DNA from: Mesorhizobium sp.
GTDB lineage: Bacteria > Pseudomonadota > Alphaproteobacteria > Rhizobiales > Rhizobiaceae
Direction: 5' to 3'
Assembly: GCF_017306545.1 (NCBI RefSeq)
Contig: NZ_JAFKID010000023.1
Location: forward strand, 1 to 64,000
Length of the DNA: 64,000 nucleotides
The notes beneath the pieces were generated by a model. The model searched no databases and had not been told where the DNA came from. It worked only from the letters and a program-made list of their open reading frames with translations. The position numbers and the translations under genes are program-made. This document shows positions 1 to 8,043 of this stretch, one piece after another (within the stretch, counting starts at the first letter, position 1; each line of letters starts with the position of its first letter).

Positions 1-16
1 TTGTTCCTGATTGTTT

Positions 17-217
17 TCAGAAGTCCGCGCGCATCGCCGCGCCGATAGCGGCACGACGGTGCGGATCGTTCTCCCCGGCAAGGAATGCAGCTATGTCGCC
101 GCCAGCAATGGCCGCGCGAACCAGTTCGTCGCGCTCCATCTTGCTCAACCGCTTCACCGGAACATAGGCGCGATGCCGCTCCAGCCGTCCAATGCGATCC
201 GAAAGTCCGCTGCGCAT
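17..217 (-). CDS. Small hypothetical phage-type protein
   Basis: A 66-residue, charged and mostly helical protein with no family I recognise. It contains a basic patch (RIGRLERHR) near the N-terminus and an alanine-rich C-terminus. I chose the second in-frame ATG because the segment GTAGGAGATGGCA places a GGAG ribosome binding site at normal spacing before it. It lies in the same leftward run as the following small genes of the element, so it is probably a late or accessory gene. There is no evidence of function. Confidence 0.5.
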   Translation of the reverse strand: MRSGLSDRIGRLERHRAYVPVKRLSKMERDELVRAAIAGGDIAAFLAGENDPHRRAAIGAAMRADF

Positions 218-291
218 TGCCATCTCCTACCAAAGCCCTGAGGCAGATTGCGGATTGAGAAACCCGAACAGACCGCCAGGTTTCATCGACG

Positions 292-495
292 CTATAGGGT
301 TGCCACCAGACAGGAAGCCATTGCACCTTCGGGGCCGCGACCAAGAACGCCTGCCCATCCTGCTTGGCCGCCGAAAGCCGGATTACCCTGCATGAGAGCA
401 CCGGCGGCTTCCCGCTTGCGGGCGATTTCCTGCGGCGTTAGGCGTTGGCCGTTTGCGCCCCAAACGAAATTCTGGAAAGTGTCCGAAATAGCCAT
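292..495 (-). pseudogene. Short N-terminal fragment resembling a phage virion-associated protein
   Basis: The 67-residue ORF opens with MAISDTFQNFVWGANGQRLT, followed by a helix with PQEIARKREAAGALMQGNP. As I remember them, the first residues of large internal virion or ejection-type proteins in rhizobial prophages look like this. The frame closes after only 67 codons, which suggests a truncation or frameshift remnant rather than a full gene. An AGGAA motif precedes the ATG. It could instead be a genuine small protein; the match is by memory of the family and not verified. Confidence 0.4.
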
Positions 496-522
496 CGCGT
501 CAGTTCCTGAATTTGACCGGGT

Positions 523-870
523 TTAGTTCAAGGCGTCCGCCTCGCCCGTGAATCCTTCCGCGCCCAATCCTGTTTCGGTTTCCAGAACACCGATGGCGCG
601 ATGCAGGAAGGTCAGCGCCAAAATGGCGGTGAGCCGGGAGGGGTTCTTTCCTTCCAGATCATCCGCCTGGACCTCGCCTATGGTGGCAGACAGCATTCGG
701 CGCGACACTGCCGCCAGCGCCAAGGCGTCGACCATCGTGACCGCCGAAGCCGTGCAAAGGCTGCCAACCATTTCGTCCAGGAGGGCATTGGTCGGCTCTC
801 CGCTCGCCCTCAGTGACCGGACTTCCTGAGCGATTGATGTGCAAATGTCGGCTGCCGCTTCACCTATCAT
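523..870 (-). CDS. Hypothetical protein of the phage-like element
   Basis: A 115-residue, mainly helical, soluble protein with no recognised domain. The ATG is preceded by GGAG at good spacing (GGAGCAAGTGCG). Codon use and orientation match the neighbouring element genes. The central part (residues about 20-75) is rich in Ala, Val and Leu and could form a small helical bundle. It stands 27 bp upstream of the truncated virion-like fragment, so the two may share a transcript. Function unknown. Confidence 0.5.
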   Translation of the reverse strand: MIGEAAADICTSIAQEVRSLRASGEPTNALLDEMVGSLCTASAVTMVDALALAAVSRRMLSATIGEVQADDLEGKNPSRLTAILALTFLHRAIGVLETETGLGAEGFTGEADALN

Positions 871-894
871 CGCACTTGCTCCATATTATCCGCC

Positions 895-1137
895 ATGAGC
901 CGCATTCTGGTCCCCGCAGTGCTGTCCGCAATTCTCATCGCCCTGCTGGTAGGCGTGAATCGTGGAACATACGCCTTCGCCGAATTCATGGGTGCAGGTT
1001 TCACCTGGGGTTTCCTTGTGGGCTGCACCTTCTGTGCTGGGCTGTATGGTCTCATTTGCTGGATCGATCCCGCCTCACGGCCGCGCGGCAGCGGTGCCAC
1101 CGCCGACCAGCAGCGCCCGCGCCACCGCATCGATTGA
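895..1137 (+). CDS. Putative small membrane protein, antisense to its neighbours
   Basis: An 80-residue ORF with two strongly hydrophobic segments: about residues 4-20 (ILVPAVLSAILIALLVGV) and about 33-57 (a Gly/Phe/Cys/Leu-rich stretch ending in LICWID). It ends in a short polar tail. This looks like a two-helix inner-membrane protein, as found for phage holins or small accessory proteins. It runs opposite to the surrounding genes, overlaps the 3' end of the 791-residue gene by 63 bp, and has no clear ribosome binding site, so it may be a chance ORF. Confidence 0.35.
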   Translation: MSRILVPAVLSAILIALLVGVNRGTYAFAEFMGAGFTWGFLVGCTFCAGLYGLICWIDPASRPRGSGATADQQRPRHRID

Positions 1138-3450
1138 CCTGTCGTTGACCGGTTTGCCCTGAGAGGCCGTCAGCGCTTCCACGATGGTCTGAAAGTCCTT
1201 GCGGCTGATGGCTTCGGCCAGTCCGGAGTTCCGAGCTTCACGTCCTGCAGAAAGCAGCCCGGCAATGACACGTTCTGCGGTCCGCATTCCTGCCGACCGG
1301 GCAGCACCCAGCACGCCGCCGGACATATAGCCCTCTCTGACGCCGAACTGCGGCCCGCTCTCGCCTGCAATCTCTCGCATGGCAGCAGATCGGGCGGCTG
1401 TTTCGGAATTGCCTGTCACCACGTCGCGAGTGCGAGCGAATGTCGTCTCGGCATCGAGCGCATGGAGCATCTTGCTGGCTTCGTCTTTGCCAACCAGCAT
1501 TGCCAACTTGTCGCGGTTATACCCCTTCTGGAACGTCGAGCGCGCCGCAAGGGCATCGTTCCGGGCGGTGCCCATCACGTCGGCAACCTGCGACCGTGCG
1601 CCCTGAGTGAACGCCTCCTTCTCGGCATCGTTCATCGTGGCGAGCTTCTGCCGCAATTGACCGGGCGTGTAGCTGTTCCGGAATATGCCCTGCCCTTCCT
1701 CCATCGCGTCTAGAATGGCTGACGGGCCGGAATAGGCGTCTCTGGCCGCCTTGTAGGACGGAACAGCGGTATCGAGTTCATTGCGCAGTCGGGAAGCCAG
1801 ATTGGTCGCAATCGACGCCTGTTCCGAGCGTCCGGCGCGCTTCGCCTCGCCCGCAATATCATCGAGGTTGCGCTTCACGTAATCCCAGTATTGCAGGTCG
1901 GGATAGAGCGGCGAGCCTCCGGCCTTGGCCTGATTGAAGCTGATCCTGCCATCCTGCGAAATGCTCACGCGCGGATTGAAGGAGCCGAAGCCGTCGAGAA
2001 TGGCCCTGTCCTGGCCCGTGGTGGCCGCGCGACGCATCGCATCGGCAAACATGGGACTTCCGGCCATCCGCTCCAGTTCAGGCGACCAGACGCCGCTGGA
2101 ACCTTCCTGATAGGCTTTCTGGTAGAGCGGCTTAGCGGCGTCGGCACGGCGAGCAACGATATCATCGGCCAATGCCAGCGTATCGGCAGGTTGGCCCAAG
2201 GCGTCATCAAGGGCGCTGCCGATCCTGCTGCCAGCCCCGGCCTGTCGGCTGGCGATTGCCGAGCGAACAATTTCCTGCCCTCGTCCCGGCGTGGCGGCCA
2301 ACGCCCCAGCCTGCCTCTGGAGGTTCGGGCCAAGGTCCATCATCATGGCGTCGGGGCCAAGCTCGCCCATGCGCTGCCCGACTGTTGTCGGGTCAAACCC
2401 GTCATCGCGAACGGCGCGGCCGATGGTGGAGAGCGTGCCGCGATCAACACCCGAAGCCTGAGCCGCCGCATTTGCTGCCCTGAAATCACGAAGACGTTGC
2501 CAGCCCGCGCCGACAAGCTTTCCAGCGGTGGGGGCGACTGCACCAGTGACAAGACCAGCCAATGCACCAAAGCCCGCCCTGCCCATGTCCCCATCGGAAC
2601 GAATGGCACTGTCCGCCCCGCCGATTGTCGCTCCACTGCCCGCGCTCCAGAGCGTCCGACCGATCAGTCCGCCACCTCCTGCACCGAAGGCCATAGGAGC
2701 GGCCATGATGGCCGGGACCATGCCACCAACCGCGCCAGCCATGTTCAGGCCGGCGTCGGCATAGGGATGTTCGCTTTCGAATGCTGAATCCTTGCCGTTC
2801 TGGATATCGAGCGCATGCTGATAGCGTTCGTCCCATGTGGGGCCGGGAAGCTTCTGGAAGCTGTCGGGCAGCAGTGGATCGATGAGCGGGGCGAGCGTAG
2901 CATTTGTGGCGGCGTCGATCTTGTTCAGCATGCCACCGATGATCGGAACGCCTGTTGCAGTGGATCGCACCGCGTTTTCAGCCGAAAGGCTGCCATCCTG
3001 TGCGGCCGCGTCTCTCGAACCACCGAGATGTTTGCGAAGGGCATCCAAAGCACCTTCCGAACTGGCTCCCGTAATGCGGTACTTCTTGCCGTTCGGGGCG
3101 GTGATATCGAACTTCTTACTTTGCTGCTCCTCATCCCAATGGCGCTTGAAACCTTCGACAGCGGCATCCATGTCGGGAGCCTGGACCTCGTACAACGAGC
3201 CGTCAGGCGCTTGCACCTCAAAAACAGACCCGTTTACTCCGCTGCTGTCCTGAGGCGAGGCGGGATAACCAGAGATATTAGGCGTGTGGCCGCCACTTTG
3301 ATCTGGATAGCGTGGCCCCTTCGGCGCGGTGGCGTTGCCGCCAGAAGGGCCGCCGAAATACCTCGCCATGACGGACTTGATTACCTCGTCCGTGGTGCCG
3401 TCCGGGAACTCGGCTATGGAACCATCGGGTGCCTGGATATGGATCGGCAT
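1075..3450 (-). CDS. Large phage-like protein with triplicated N-terminal repeat (ejection/internal virion type)
   Basis: A 791-residue protein. The first 145 residues hold three divergent copies of a short module, around residues 3-33 (IQAPDGSIAEFPDGTTDEVI), 78-108 (VQAPDGSLYEVQAPDMDAAV) and 113-143 (ITAPNGKKYRITGASSEGAL). Each is followed by an amphipathic helix. Residues about 225-310 form a long Gly/Ala-rich hydrophobic region, and the remainder is helical and polar. This resembles internal virion or DNA-ejection proteins of short-tailed phages, but no enzymatic motif is visible. GGAGAG precedes the ATG. It is the largest gene of the element and sits 4 bp after the small gene at 3454-3663, so it is probably co-transcribed with that gene and the RHH protein. 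Confidence 0.55.
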   Translation of the reverse strand: MPIHIQAPDGSIAEFPDGTTDEVIKSVMARYFGGPSGGNATAPKGPRYPDQSGGHTPNISGYPASPQDSSGVNGSVFEVQAPDGSLYEVQAPDMDAAVEGFKRHWDEEQQSKKFDITAPNGKKYRITGASSEGALDALRKHLGGSRDAAAQDGSLSAENAVRSTATGVPIIGGMLNKIDAATNATLAPLIDPLLPDSFQKLPGPTWDERYQHALDIQNGKDSAFESEHPYADAGLNMAGAVGGMVPAIMAAPMAFGAGGGGLIGRTLWSAGSGATIGGADSAIRSDGDMGRAGFGALAGLVTGAVAPTAGKLVGAGWQRLRDFRAANAAAQASGVDRGTLSTIGRAVRDDGFDPTTVGQRMGELGPDAMMMDLGPNLQRQAGALAATPGRGQEIVRSAIASRQAGAGSRIGSALDDALGQPADTLALADDIVARRADAAKPLYQKAYQEGSSGVWSPELERMAGSPMFADAMRRAATTGQDRAILDGFGSFNPRVSISQDGRISFNQAKAGGSPLYPDLQYWDYVKRNLDDIAGEAKRAGRSEQASIATNLASRLRNELDTAVPSYKAARDAYSGPSAILDAMEEGQGIFRNSYTPGQLRQKLATMNDAEKEAFTQGARSQVADVMGTARNDALAARSTFQKGYNRDKLAMLVGKDEASKMLHALDAETTFARTRDVVTGNSETAARSAAMREIAGESGPQFGVREGYMSGGVLGAARSAGMRTAERVIAGLLSAGREARNSGLAEAISRKDFQTIVEALTASQGKPVNDRSIDAVARALLVGGGTAAARP

Positions 3451-3453
3451 CGG

Positions 3454-3663
3454 TCAGGCTCTCCGGTGAGGTTGTGACCGCATCGCAGCCAGTGCCTCAC
3501 GTTGGTTGATAACCGAAAACCCGAAGCCGGACGGCAACACCTCGACGCCAGGCAGGCGACCGGCACGGGCATCGGCCACGATGGAGCCAATGCCTCGGCA
3601 TTCGCGCCGATAGAGCCGCCAGAACTGCATGAGGGTAATTGGAGGCGCGACAGTGTAGCTCAC
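3454..3663 (-). CDS. Small hypothetical protein coupled to an RHH protein
   Basis: A 69-residue basic protein (MSYTVAPPITLMQFWRLYRR at the start) read from a GTG that overlaps the stop of the upstream ribbon-helix-helix gene in a GTGA arrangement, which implies translational coupling. A central segment (GIGSIVADARAGRLPGVEVL) resembles the recognition part of small HTH or excisionase-like proteins, but I cannot assign a family. The 791-residue gene begins 4 bp downstream, so the three genes form one transcription unit. Confidence 0.5.
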   Translation of the reverse strand: MSYTVAPPITLMQFWRLYRRECRGIGSIVADARAGRLPGVEVLPSGFGFSVINQREALAAMRSQPHRRA

Positions 3664-3815
3664 GCGGCGATCCTCCGAGCGGCGTCGGTGGCGGCTTCAC
3701 GGATGTATTCGGAGAGCGTGAGGCCGCGCTTGGCGGCGGCAGCAAGAAGCGTCCGCTTCTCGTCGTCGGAAATGCGGAGCCGGATATTGTCGAGCATCGC
3801 GGCGCTGAGGCGCAT
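3660..3815 (-). CDS. Ribbon-helix-helix (Arc/CopG-like) DNA-binding protein
   Basis: A 51-residue ORF. A short strand (NIRLRISDDEKRTLLAAAAK) is followed by a turn and a helix (RGLTLSEYIREAATDAARRI), the usual layout of plasmid and phage RHH repressors or mobilisation accessory proteins. It would act as a dimer on operator DNA, probably its own promoter in the 3.82-3.95 kb gap. The stop codon overlaps the GTG start of the next gene. No partner toxin with a recognised fold follows directly, so an antitoxin role is possible but unsupported. Confidence 0.6.
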   Translation of the reverse strand: MRLSAAMLDNIRLRISDDEKRTLLAAAAKRGLTLSEYIREAATDAARRIAA

Positions 3816-3949
3816 TGGTCGATCTCCTGTGTTCGTCACAGGAGAATCTATCAGCCCTACCTATTGCCCGCGTTCCGTATCATCGGCAATGTGCCGCATA
3901 ACCCGCATTTCTGACGATGAACATGATCACGTGAAAGAACGGCGGCAAC

Positions 3950-5476
3950 ATGTATACCGACCCCTTACAGTGGAAACGTATCCGCGACAGCATCCAAAGC
4001 GGGAAGCGCTCAATCAGAGCCACATCCAGGGATACCGGTCTTTCTCGCAAGACCATTCGTAAAATGCTCAAATATGAACTTCCTCCTCCCTATGGCGGGC
4101 TCCCGCAGGCCGAATTGCCTTCGACGGTGGGCAGCCGCTTTTGGGAAGACCTTTACGATATCGTGGTCGCGGTTGATCGAGGACGAGCAGTCGAGCTTCT
4201 CGAATCCTTGTCACTGGCCCGCTCTCCGATTCTGTCATCGGCCCGGGCCAGAAAAGTCGTTCTGAGCGTCGTAAAGGGTCATGAGCCCACACCAAGGGAA
4301 AAGCGCCGGGACGAAAGGATTGAATGGATACGTTCGGTTGAACGCAAACGCATCGAACCGCCCGCATGGTTTCGAGACAAGCCCATTTTGATGCAGAAGC
4401 TGGCTAGCGGCCGACCGACAGAAAGGAACCGTGTTCTGACCGTTCTCGCGAAAGAGGAAGGGATCACGGGGCGAGTGATTTGCGATAGCCTCGGAATTAG
4501 CCGGAATTCTGTGAGGCGATATTTTCGAGCTTACCAAAATGGTGGAGAGGAGGCGCTATTCGCCCGGCAGCGAAGGGCGCATTCGAAAAGCGAAGATCAG
4601 GGGCTTAAGGATGCAGTTTTCAAAACCCTCCATGAGCCGCCATCGCAATACGGGATCAATCGCACTTCATGGACTATGGCGCATCTCTCATCGGTCCTCC
4701 GGGATAAGGGGCATGCTGCCTGCTATCAGGTCCTGAGAACGATTATCAAATCCGCTGGCTATCAATGGCGGAAGGCTCGTGTCGCGCTCACGTCAACCGA
4801 TCCGGAATATTCCGAGAAGCTTTCGAAGGTGCGTGCCATCCTTTCCGAGTTGAAAGAGGACGAGGCATTCTTTTCCATCGACGAATTCGGGCCTTTTGCC
4901 GTGAAAATGAAGCCGGGACGCATGCTCGTTCCTCCGGGTGAGCAGCGCATCGTTCCTCAGTGGCAAAAATCGCGGGGCTGCTTGATCCTCACCGCAGCGC
5001 TCGAGCTTTCAGGTAACCAGGTGACGCATTTCTACAGCACCCGGAAGAACACAGACGAAATGATCAGAATGATGGATTTGCTGCTTTCCCGGTATCACCA
5101 AAGGCGAAAGCTTTATCTCTCTTGGGACGCGGCATCCTGGCATATGTCCAAAAAGCTTCAGAAACGGATCGACGAGCACAATGAACAAGCTGCTGCTCTA
5201 GGCCAGCCACTGATCGCGCTCGCACCGCTGCCGGCTGGGGCGCAATTTCTGAACGTCATTGAATCGGTCTTCAGCGGGATGTCGCGGGCGATTATCCACA
5301 ATAGCGATTATCCGAGCACGGATGCCGCAAAAGCGGCTATCGATCGATATTTTGCTTCTCGGAACCGCCAATTCCAATTGAACCCAAGGCGGGCGGGTCG
5401 AAGGATTTGGGGGAAGGAACGCGAACCGGCTTCTTTTTCGACTTCCAATAACTGCAAGGACCCACGTTTCCGATAG
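3950..5476 (+). CDS. IS630-family transposase, long form
   Basis: The 508-residue protein has an N-terminal helix-turn-helix (around residues 20-42, RAIRATSRDTGLSRKT-like), a second HTH at about 170-190 (GRVICDSLGISRNSVRRYF) and a DDE nuclease core. The probable catalytic residues are D311 (FFSIDEFG), D393 (LYLSWDAASWH) and E438 (FLNVIESVFSG). It cuts and joins DNA ends for transposition, and the family targets TA. Usual family length is about 340-360 residues, so the extra N-terminal HTH part makes this a long variant. It is the only clearly rightward gene of good quality in the element, consistent with later insertion. Terminal inverted repeats could not be recognised at either side. Confidence 0.85.
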   Translation: MYTDPLQWKRIRDSIQSGKRSIRATSRDTGLSRKTIRKMLKYELPPPYGGLPQAELPSTVGSRFWEDLYDIVVAVDRGRAVELLESLSLARSPILSSARARKVVLSVVKGHEPTPREKRRDERIEWIRSVERKRIEPPAWFRDKPILMQKLASGRPTERNRVLTVLAKEEGITGRVICDSLGISRNSVRRYFRAYQNGGEEALFARQRRAHSKSEDQGLKDAVFKTLHEPPSQYGINRTSWTMAHLSSVLRDKGHAACYQVLRTIIKSAGYQWRKARVALTSTDPEYSEKLSKVRAILSELKEDEAFFSIDEFGPFAVKMKPGRMLVPPGEQRIVPQWQKSRGCLILTAALELSGNQVTHFYSTRKNTDEMIRMMDLLLSRYHQRRKLYLSWDAASWHMSKKLQKRIDEHNEQAAALGQPLIALAPLPAGAQFLNVIESVFSGMSRAIIHNSDYPSTDAAKAAIDRYFASRNRQFQLNPRRAGRRIWGKEREPASFSTSNNCKDPRFR

Positions 5477-5491
5477 GCTGATTGCCTAGGG

Positions 5492-6067
5492 TCAGATCAA
5501 GTCCTGGTAGGCACGCAACTCGCCAACCAACAGCGGCAGAGATTGTGCCTCGAGCGTGCCGAGATATTCGTCGGCGGTTTTCGGTGGGCTTTTAAGCCGG
5601 GCGCGGCAGTTCCGAGCGGCAACGACCACTGCTGCCGGATCAAGGCCGAACTGTTGATATAGAAAATCGTCCGGGTGAAGAATTTCCAGATTGTAGCGCT
5701 GAGCAACAGCCAGCGGAAAATCTTTCAGGTTCACGGTAATGATGGCATCGCTGCCACTATGAATGGCTGCGGCGAGAACGTGTCGATCGTTGGGGTCCGG
5801 CAACTCCAAGGCTGGGATCAATTCCTCAAAACCCTCGATCAGGCTGCCAAGAACACTTTCATTCATCAAGCGGCGAGTGCGTGATAAGCGCTCCCCGTCC
5901 AGGTCGGGTCGGTTTTCTGACAGATTGCGGACCCATTCATCATGGATCATATCCGTCCAGCGAGCGCGGAAAATCCCGCTCCCGGCGAGTTCCAGAAGGA
6001 AGTCTCTTAGTGGAGCGGGATAGAGTACGCAGGCGTCAAAAACGACCGTATATCCGGCGATCCTAAT
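5492..6067 (-). CDS. PIN-domain toxin (VapC-like), start codon unclear
   Basis: The frame encodes a PIN ribonuclease: a first strand with the acidic residue (TVVFDACVLYP), a middle motif (ALELPDPNDRHVLAAAI) and a late acidic site (DAIITVNLKDFP). These match the acidic active site of PIN toxins, which cleave RNA. The first ATG in frame is at 5950, but this would remove the first catalytic strand. Between that ATG and the upstream stop there is no ATG, GTG or TTG. The only candidate at the right place is ATT at 6067-6065, which overlaps the TAG stop of the antitoxin. Full length from there is 191 residues, normal for this type. It is either translated from a rare start by coupling or silently inactivated. 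Confidence 0.7.
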   Translation of the reverse strand: MRIAGYTVVFDACVLYPAPLRDFLLELAGSGIFRARWTDMIHDEWVRNLSENRPDLDGERLSRTRRLMNESVLGSLIEGFEELIPALELPDPNDRHVLAAAIHSGSDAIITVNLKDFPLAVAQRYNLEILHPDDFLYQQFGLDPAAVVVAARNCRARLKSPPKTADEYLGTLEAQSLPLLVGELRAYQDLI

Positions 6068-6503
6068 AGCCCATCCCCAACTCCTGCGCCTCTTGGGTCA
6101 AGGCATCTAGCGCCTGCCTCCGGGCCATTTCATGCGTATGCTTGAAAGCTTCAAGGTCGCTAAATCTGATCCGTCTGTGCGTGCCAACCTTATGGTGTGG
6201 GATTCTTGATTCTTCCAGAAGTTTAACGACATGAGGCCGGGATACATTGAGGTAATCGGCGGCCTGCCGGGTGGTCAGTTCCGCGTGCAACGGGATCAAG
6301 GTCACAGCATTACCTTGCGACATTTCCGTCAGTAGGTGGGTTAAAAGCTTGGTTACGCCGGAAGGAAGCGTCAGTTCCTCACCGTCGTCCAAGTGGATAC
6401 GCAACGCAGTTTCCGTGCGTCGTGATAATGTCCGGCTTGCCTTAGCTGCTAGCTCGGCATCGGCCGGTGTTGGCACAACGGTGCCTGGGCGGTCGAGTAG
6501 CAT
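6063..6503 (-). CDS. Helix-turn-helix antitoxin (excisionase-like fold) of the PIN toxin
   Basis: A 146-residue protein from the ATG preceded by GGGAG (CGGGAGAACAACC). Residues about 75-125 form an excisionase/MerR-like winged HTH (LTTRQAADYLNVSRPHVVKL, then HRRIRFSDLEAF). Such proteins pair with PIN toxins as antitoxin and autorepressor, binding the toxin with the C-terminal helix. The stop codon touches the presumed toxin start, as expected for a coupled toxin-antitoxin operon. A 19-codon upstream extension with the first ATG at 6560 is possible but has no ribosome binding site. Confidence 0.75.
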   Translation of the reverse strand: MLLDRPGTVVPTPADAELAAKASRTLSRRTETALRIHLDDGEELTLPSGVTKLLTHLLTEMSQGNAVTLIPLHAELTTRQAADYLNVSRPHVVKLLEESRIPHHKVGTHRRIRFSDLEAFKHTHEMARRQALDALTQEAQELGMGY

Positions 6504-6641
6504 GGTTGTTCTCCCGTAATTCACGCTTACACATATGATGGTGTTCGCGGATAAACGCAATAAACGAAACGTATGAATGTTCCGTTGGCAATCTGATTCA
6601 AATCGCCGCAGTGCGAATTGATGCAGTGTGAATTGCCAACG

Positions 6642-6932
6642 TCAGTCTGTGCGGGGCTCCCGCATATTAATTTCGTGAGAATGACCGTGTTGGTATTCTT
6701 CCAATGCGGCACCATCACCGGCGGCAATAATCGCTAGCCCAATAGGATCAACCCGCCACGGCGCTTTCGAATGAAGCTGCTTCCCAATGCCGTAGCGTCT
6801 GCACCAGCGGGCGACCGTATCCGGTGATACTCCCGCGATACCGGCCGCCTGTTTCAGGGTGAGCGGTTTGCACTGATCTTCCGCATCCCGGTAAGAACGG
6901 TACGAAGGTAGGAAGTCAGATTTCTGCATCAT
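6642..6932 (-). CDS. Helix-turn-helix protein at end of replication operon
   Basis: A 96-residue protein whose centre (LTLKQAAGIAGVSPDTVARW, then CRRYGIG) is a clear helix-turn-helix of the type found in excisionases and small phage regulators. The tandem ATG at 6932 overlaps the end of the RepA-type ATPase gene by 17 bp, so the two are translationally coupled. It is the last gene of the replication operon running from 9686. It may regulate the operon or excision; DNA targets are unknown. Confidence 0.65.
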   Translation of the reverse strand: MMQKSDFLPSYRSYRDAEDQCKPLTLKQAAGIAGVSPDTVARWCRRYGIGKQLHSKAPWRVDPIGLAIIAAGDGAALEEYQHGHSHEINMREPRTD

Positions 6933-8043
6933 CGTCACCGTTCTGCGGAAAGGTCGATAACCGCGATAACCCGGTAACCGGATCATCTTCTGCACCGTGT
7001 TCAGCCTCTCGGTTATCGCGGTTATCAGGGTTATGGGGGGCTGACGAATAGCGGCCGTTTTCCCTGAAAATTTCCCCGTTTTTCGCCATTTTGAAGAGAA
7101 GTTGCTTGGTATTGTTGGGTTTCCAGCCCAATGCTGCCGCCAAGTCTGAGGGGGTTATCGGCTCCGGGTTATCGGCGAGGAAATCGATGATAACCGAACG
7201 CTCAGAGGATCGACGGACGGCAGCGGCATCGCCCTGAATGCTCCAGATGCCCGCCGTGAACGTCATGGCGGTTTCTTTCTCGTCCACGTCACGGCCACGG
7301 ACATAGAGCGTGACGCCGTTGCCATCGCGGTCCAGCACCAGTGTGGTATCCGCACAAGCTGACAGGCCGTTGGAACCTGAAAGAGCCTCCAGCGGATCGT
7401 CAGCCCCGCCCTTCTTCGTATGGTGGAGCCCGAGGACGGCAATACCGTGCTGCTTCGCCCAACTCTGAAGCGGGGACCAGATGCTGTAATCGTTCTCGTA
7501 GGCGTTGCGGGTGGCGGTGCCTGCGGGCTTGATGCGCTGGAGCACGTCGATGACGACAAGGCGAGGATTGCGCACCGACCGCCGCCAGTCGTCCAGGGCG
7601 TCGATCAACCCCTTGTCGAGCGGTGGCGCGTCCGTGGCCCATTCCAGCCGTGAAAGGTCAGGGCGGCCCCTGCCATCAGGATAGAGGGCATCAATGCGGC
7701 GCTGGATACGACGCTCGCCGTTCTCCATGTCGATATAGAGAACGTCGCCCTGCTCACAGTCGATCGACCCCATGGCGACGCCACCGCAGGCGACGGCAAG
7801 GGATACGTCGATAGCCAGCCACGTCTTGCCCAGCTTCTGACGGCCGGCCAGCACGGAGAACCCCTCCGGCAGATAGCCTTCGACAATCCAGCGGATCGGA
7901 TCGAAATGCTTCGCCATCAGGGTCGTGGTGCTGGTGCGGACAAATCTCGGCTTCCTGGCCGGCTTGTCCATGATGCCGTCGAGCGGCACCACGGTCGCGC
8001 CAGCGGCGCGCAAACGGTCTTCGGGGGAAAGGTAAGCGTCCAT
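6916..8043 (-). CDS. RepA-type AAA ATPase / hexameric helicase of the mobile element
   Basis: A 375-residue RecA-fold ATPase. The Walker A-like motif is AGRQKLGKTWLAID (residues about 68-81); the Walker B strand is PRLVVIDVLQRI; a sensor segment reads IAVLGLHHTKKG. The C-terminal part (about 275-345) looks like a winged helix (ITPSDLAAALGWKPNNTKQL). This matches RepA/RSF1010-type helicases and the AAA_25 proteins found next to Toprim primases in phages and satellites. It would unwind the element origin. The ATG overlaps the primase stop by one base (TGATG), so synthesis is coupled. I chose this ATG over an upstream one lying inside the primase gene. Confidence 0.85.
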   Translation of the reverse strand: MDAYLSPEDRLRAAGATVVPLDGIMDKPARKPRFVRTSTTTLMAKHFDPIRWIVEGYLPEGFSVLAGRQKLGKTWLAIDVSLAVACGGVAMGSIDCEQGDVLYIDMENGERRIQRRIDALYPDGRGRPDLSRLEWATDAPPLDKGLIDALDDWRRSVRNPRLVVIDVLQRIKPAGTATRNAYENDYSIWSPLQSWAKQHGIAVLGLHHTKKGGADDPLEALSGSNGLSACADTTLVLDRDGNGVTLYVRGRDVDEKETAMTFTAGIWSIQGDAAAVRRSSERSVIIDFLADNPEPITPSDLAAALGWKPNNTKQLLFKMAKNGEIFRENGRYSSAPHNPDNRDNREAEHGAEDDPVTGLSRLSTFPQNGDDDAEI

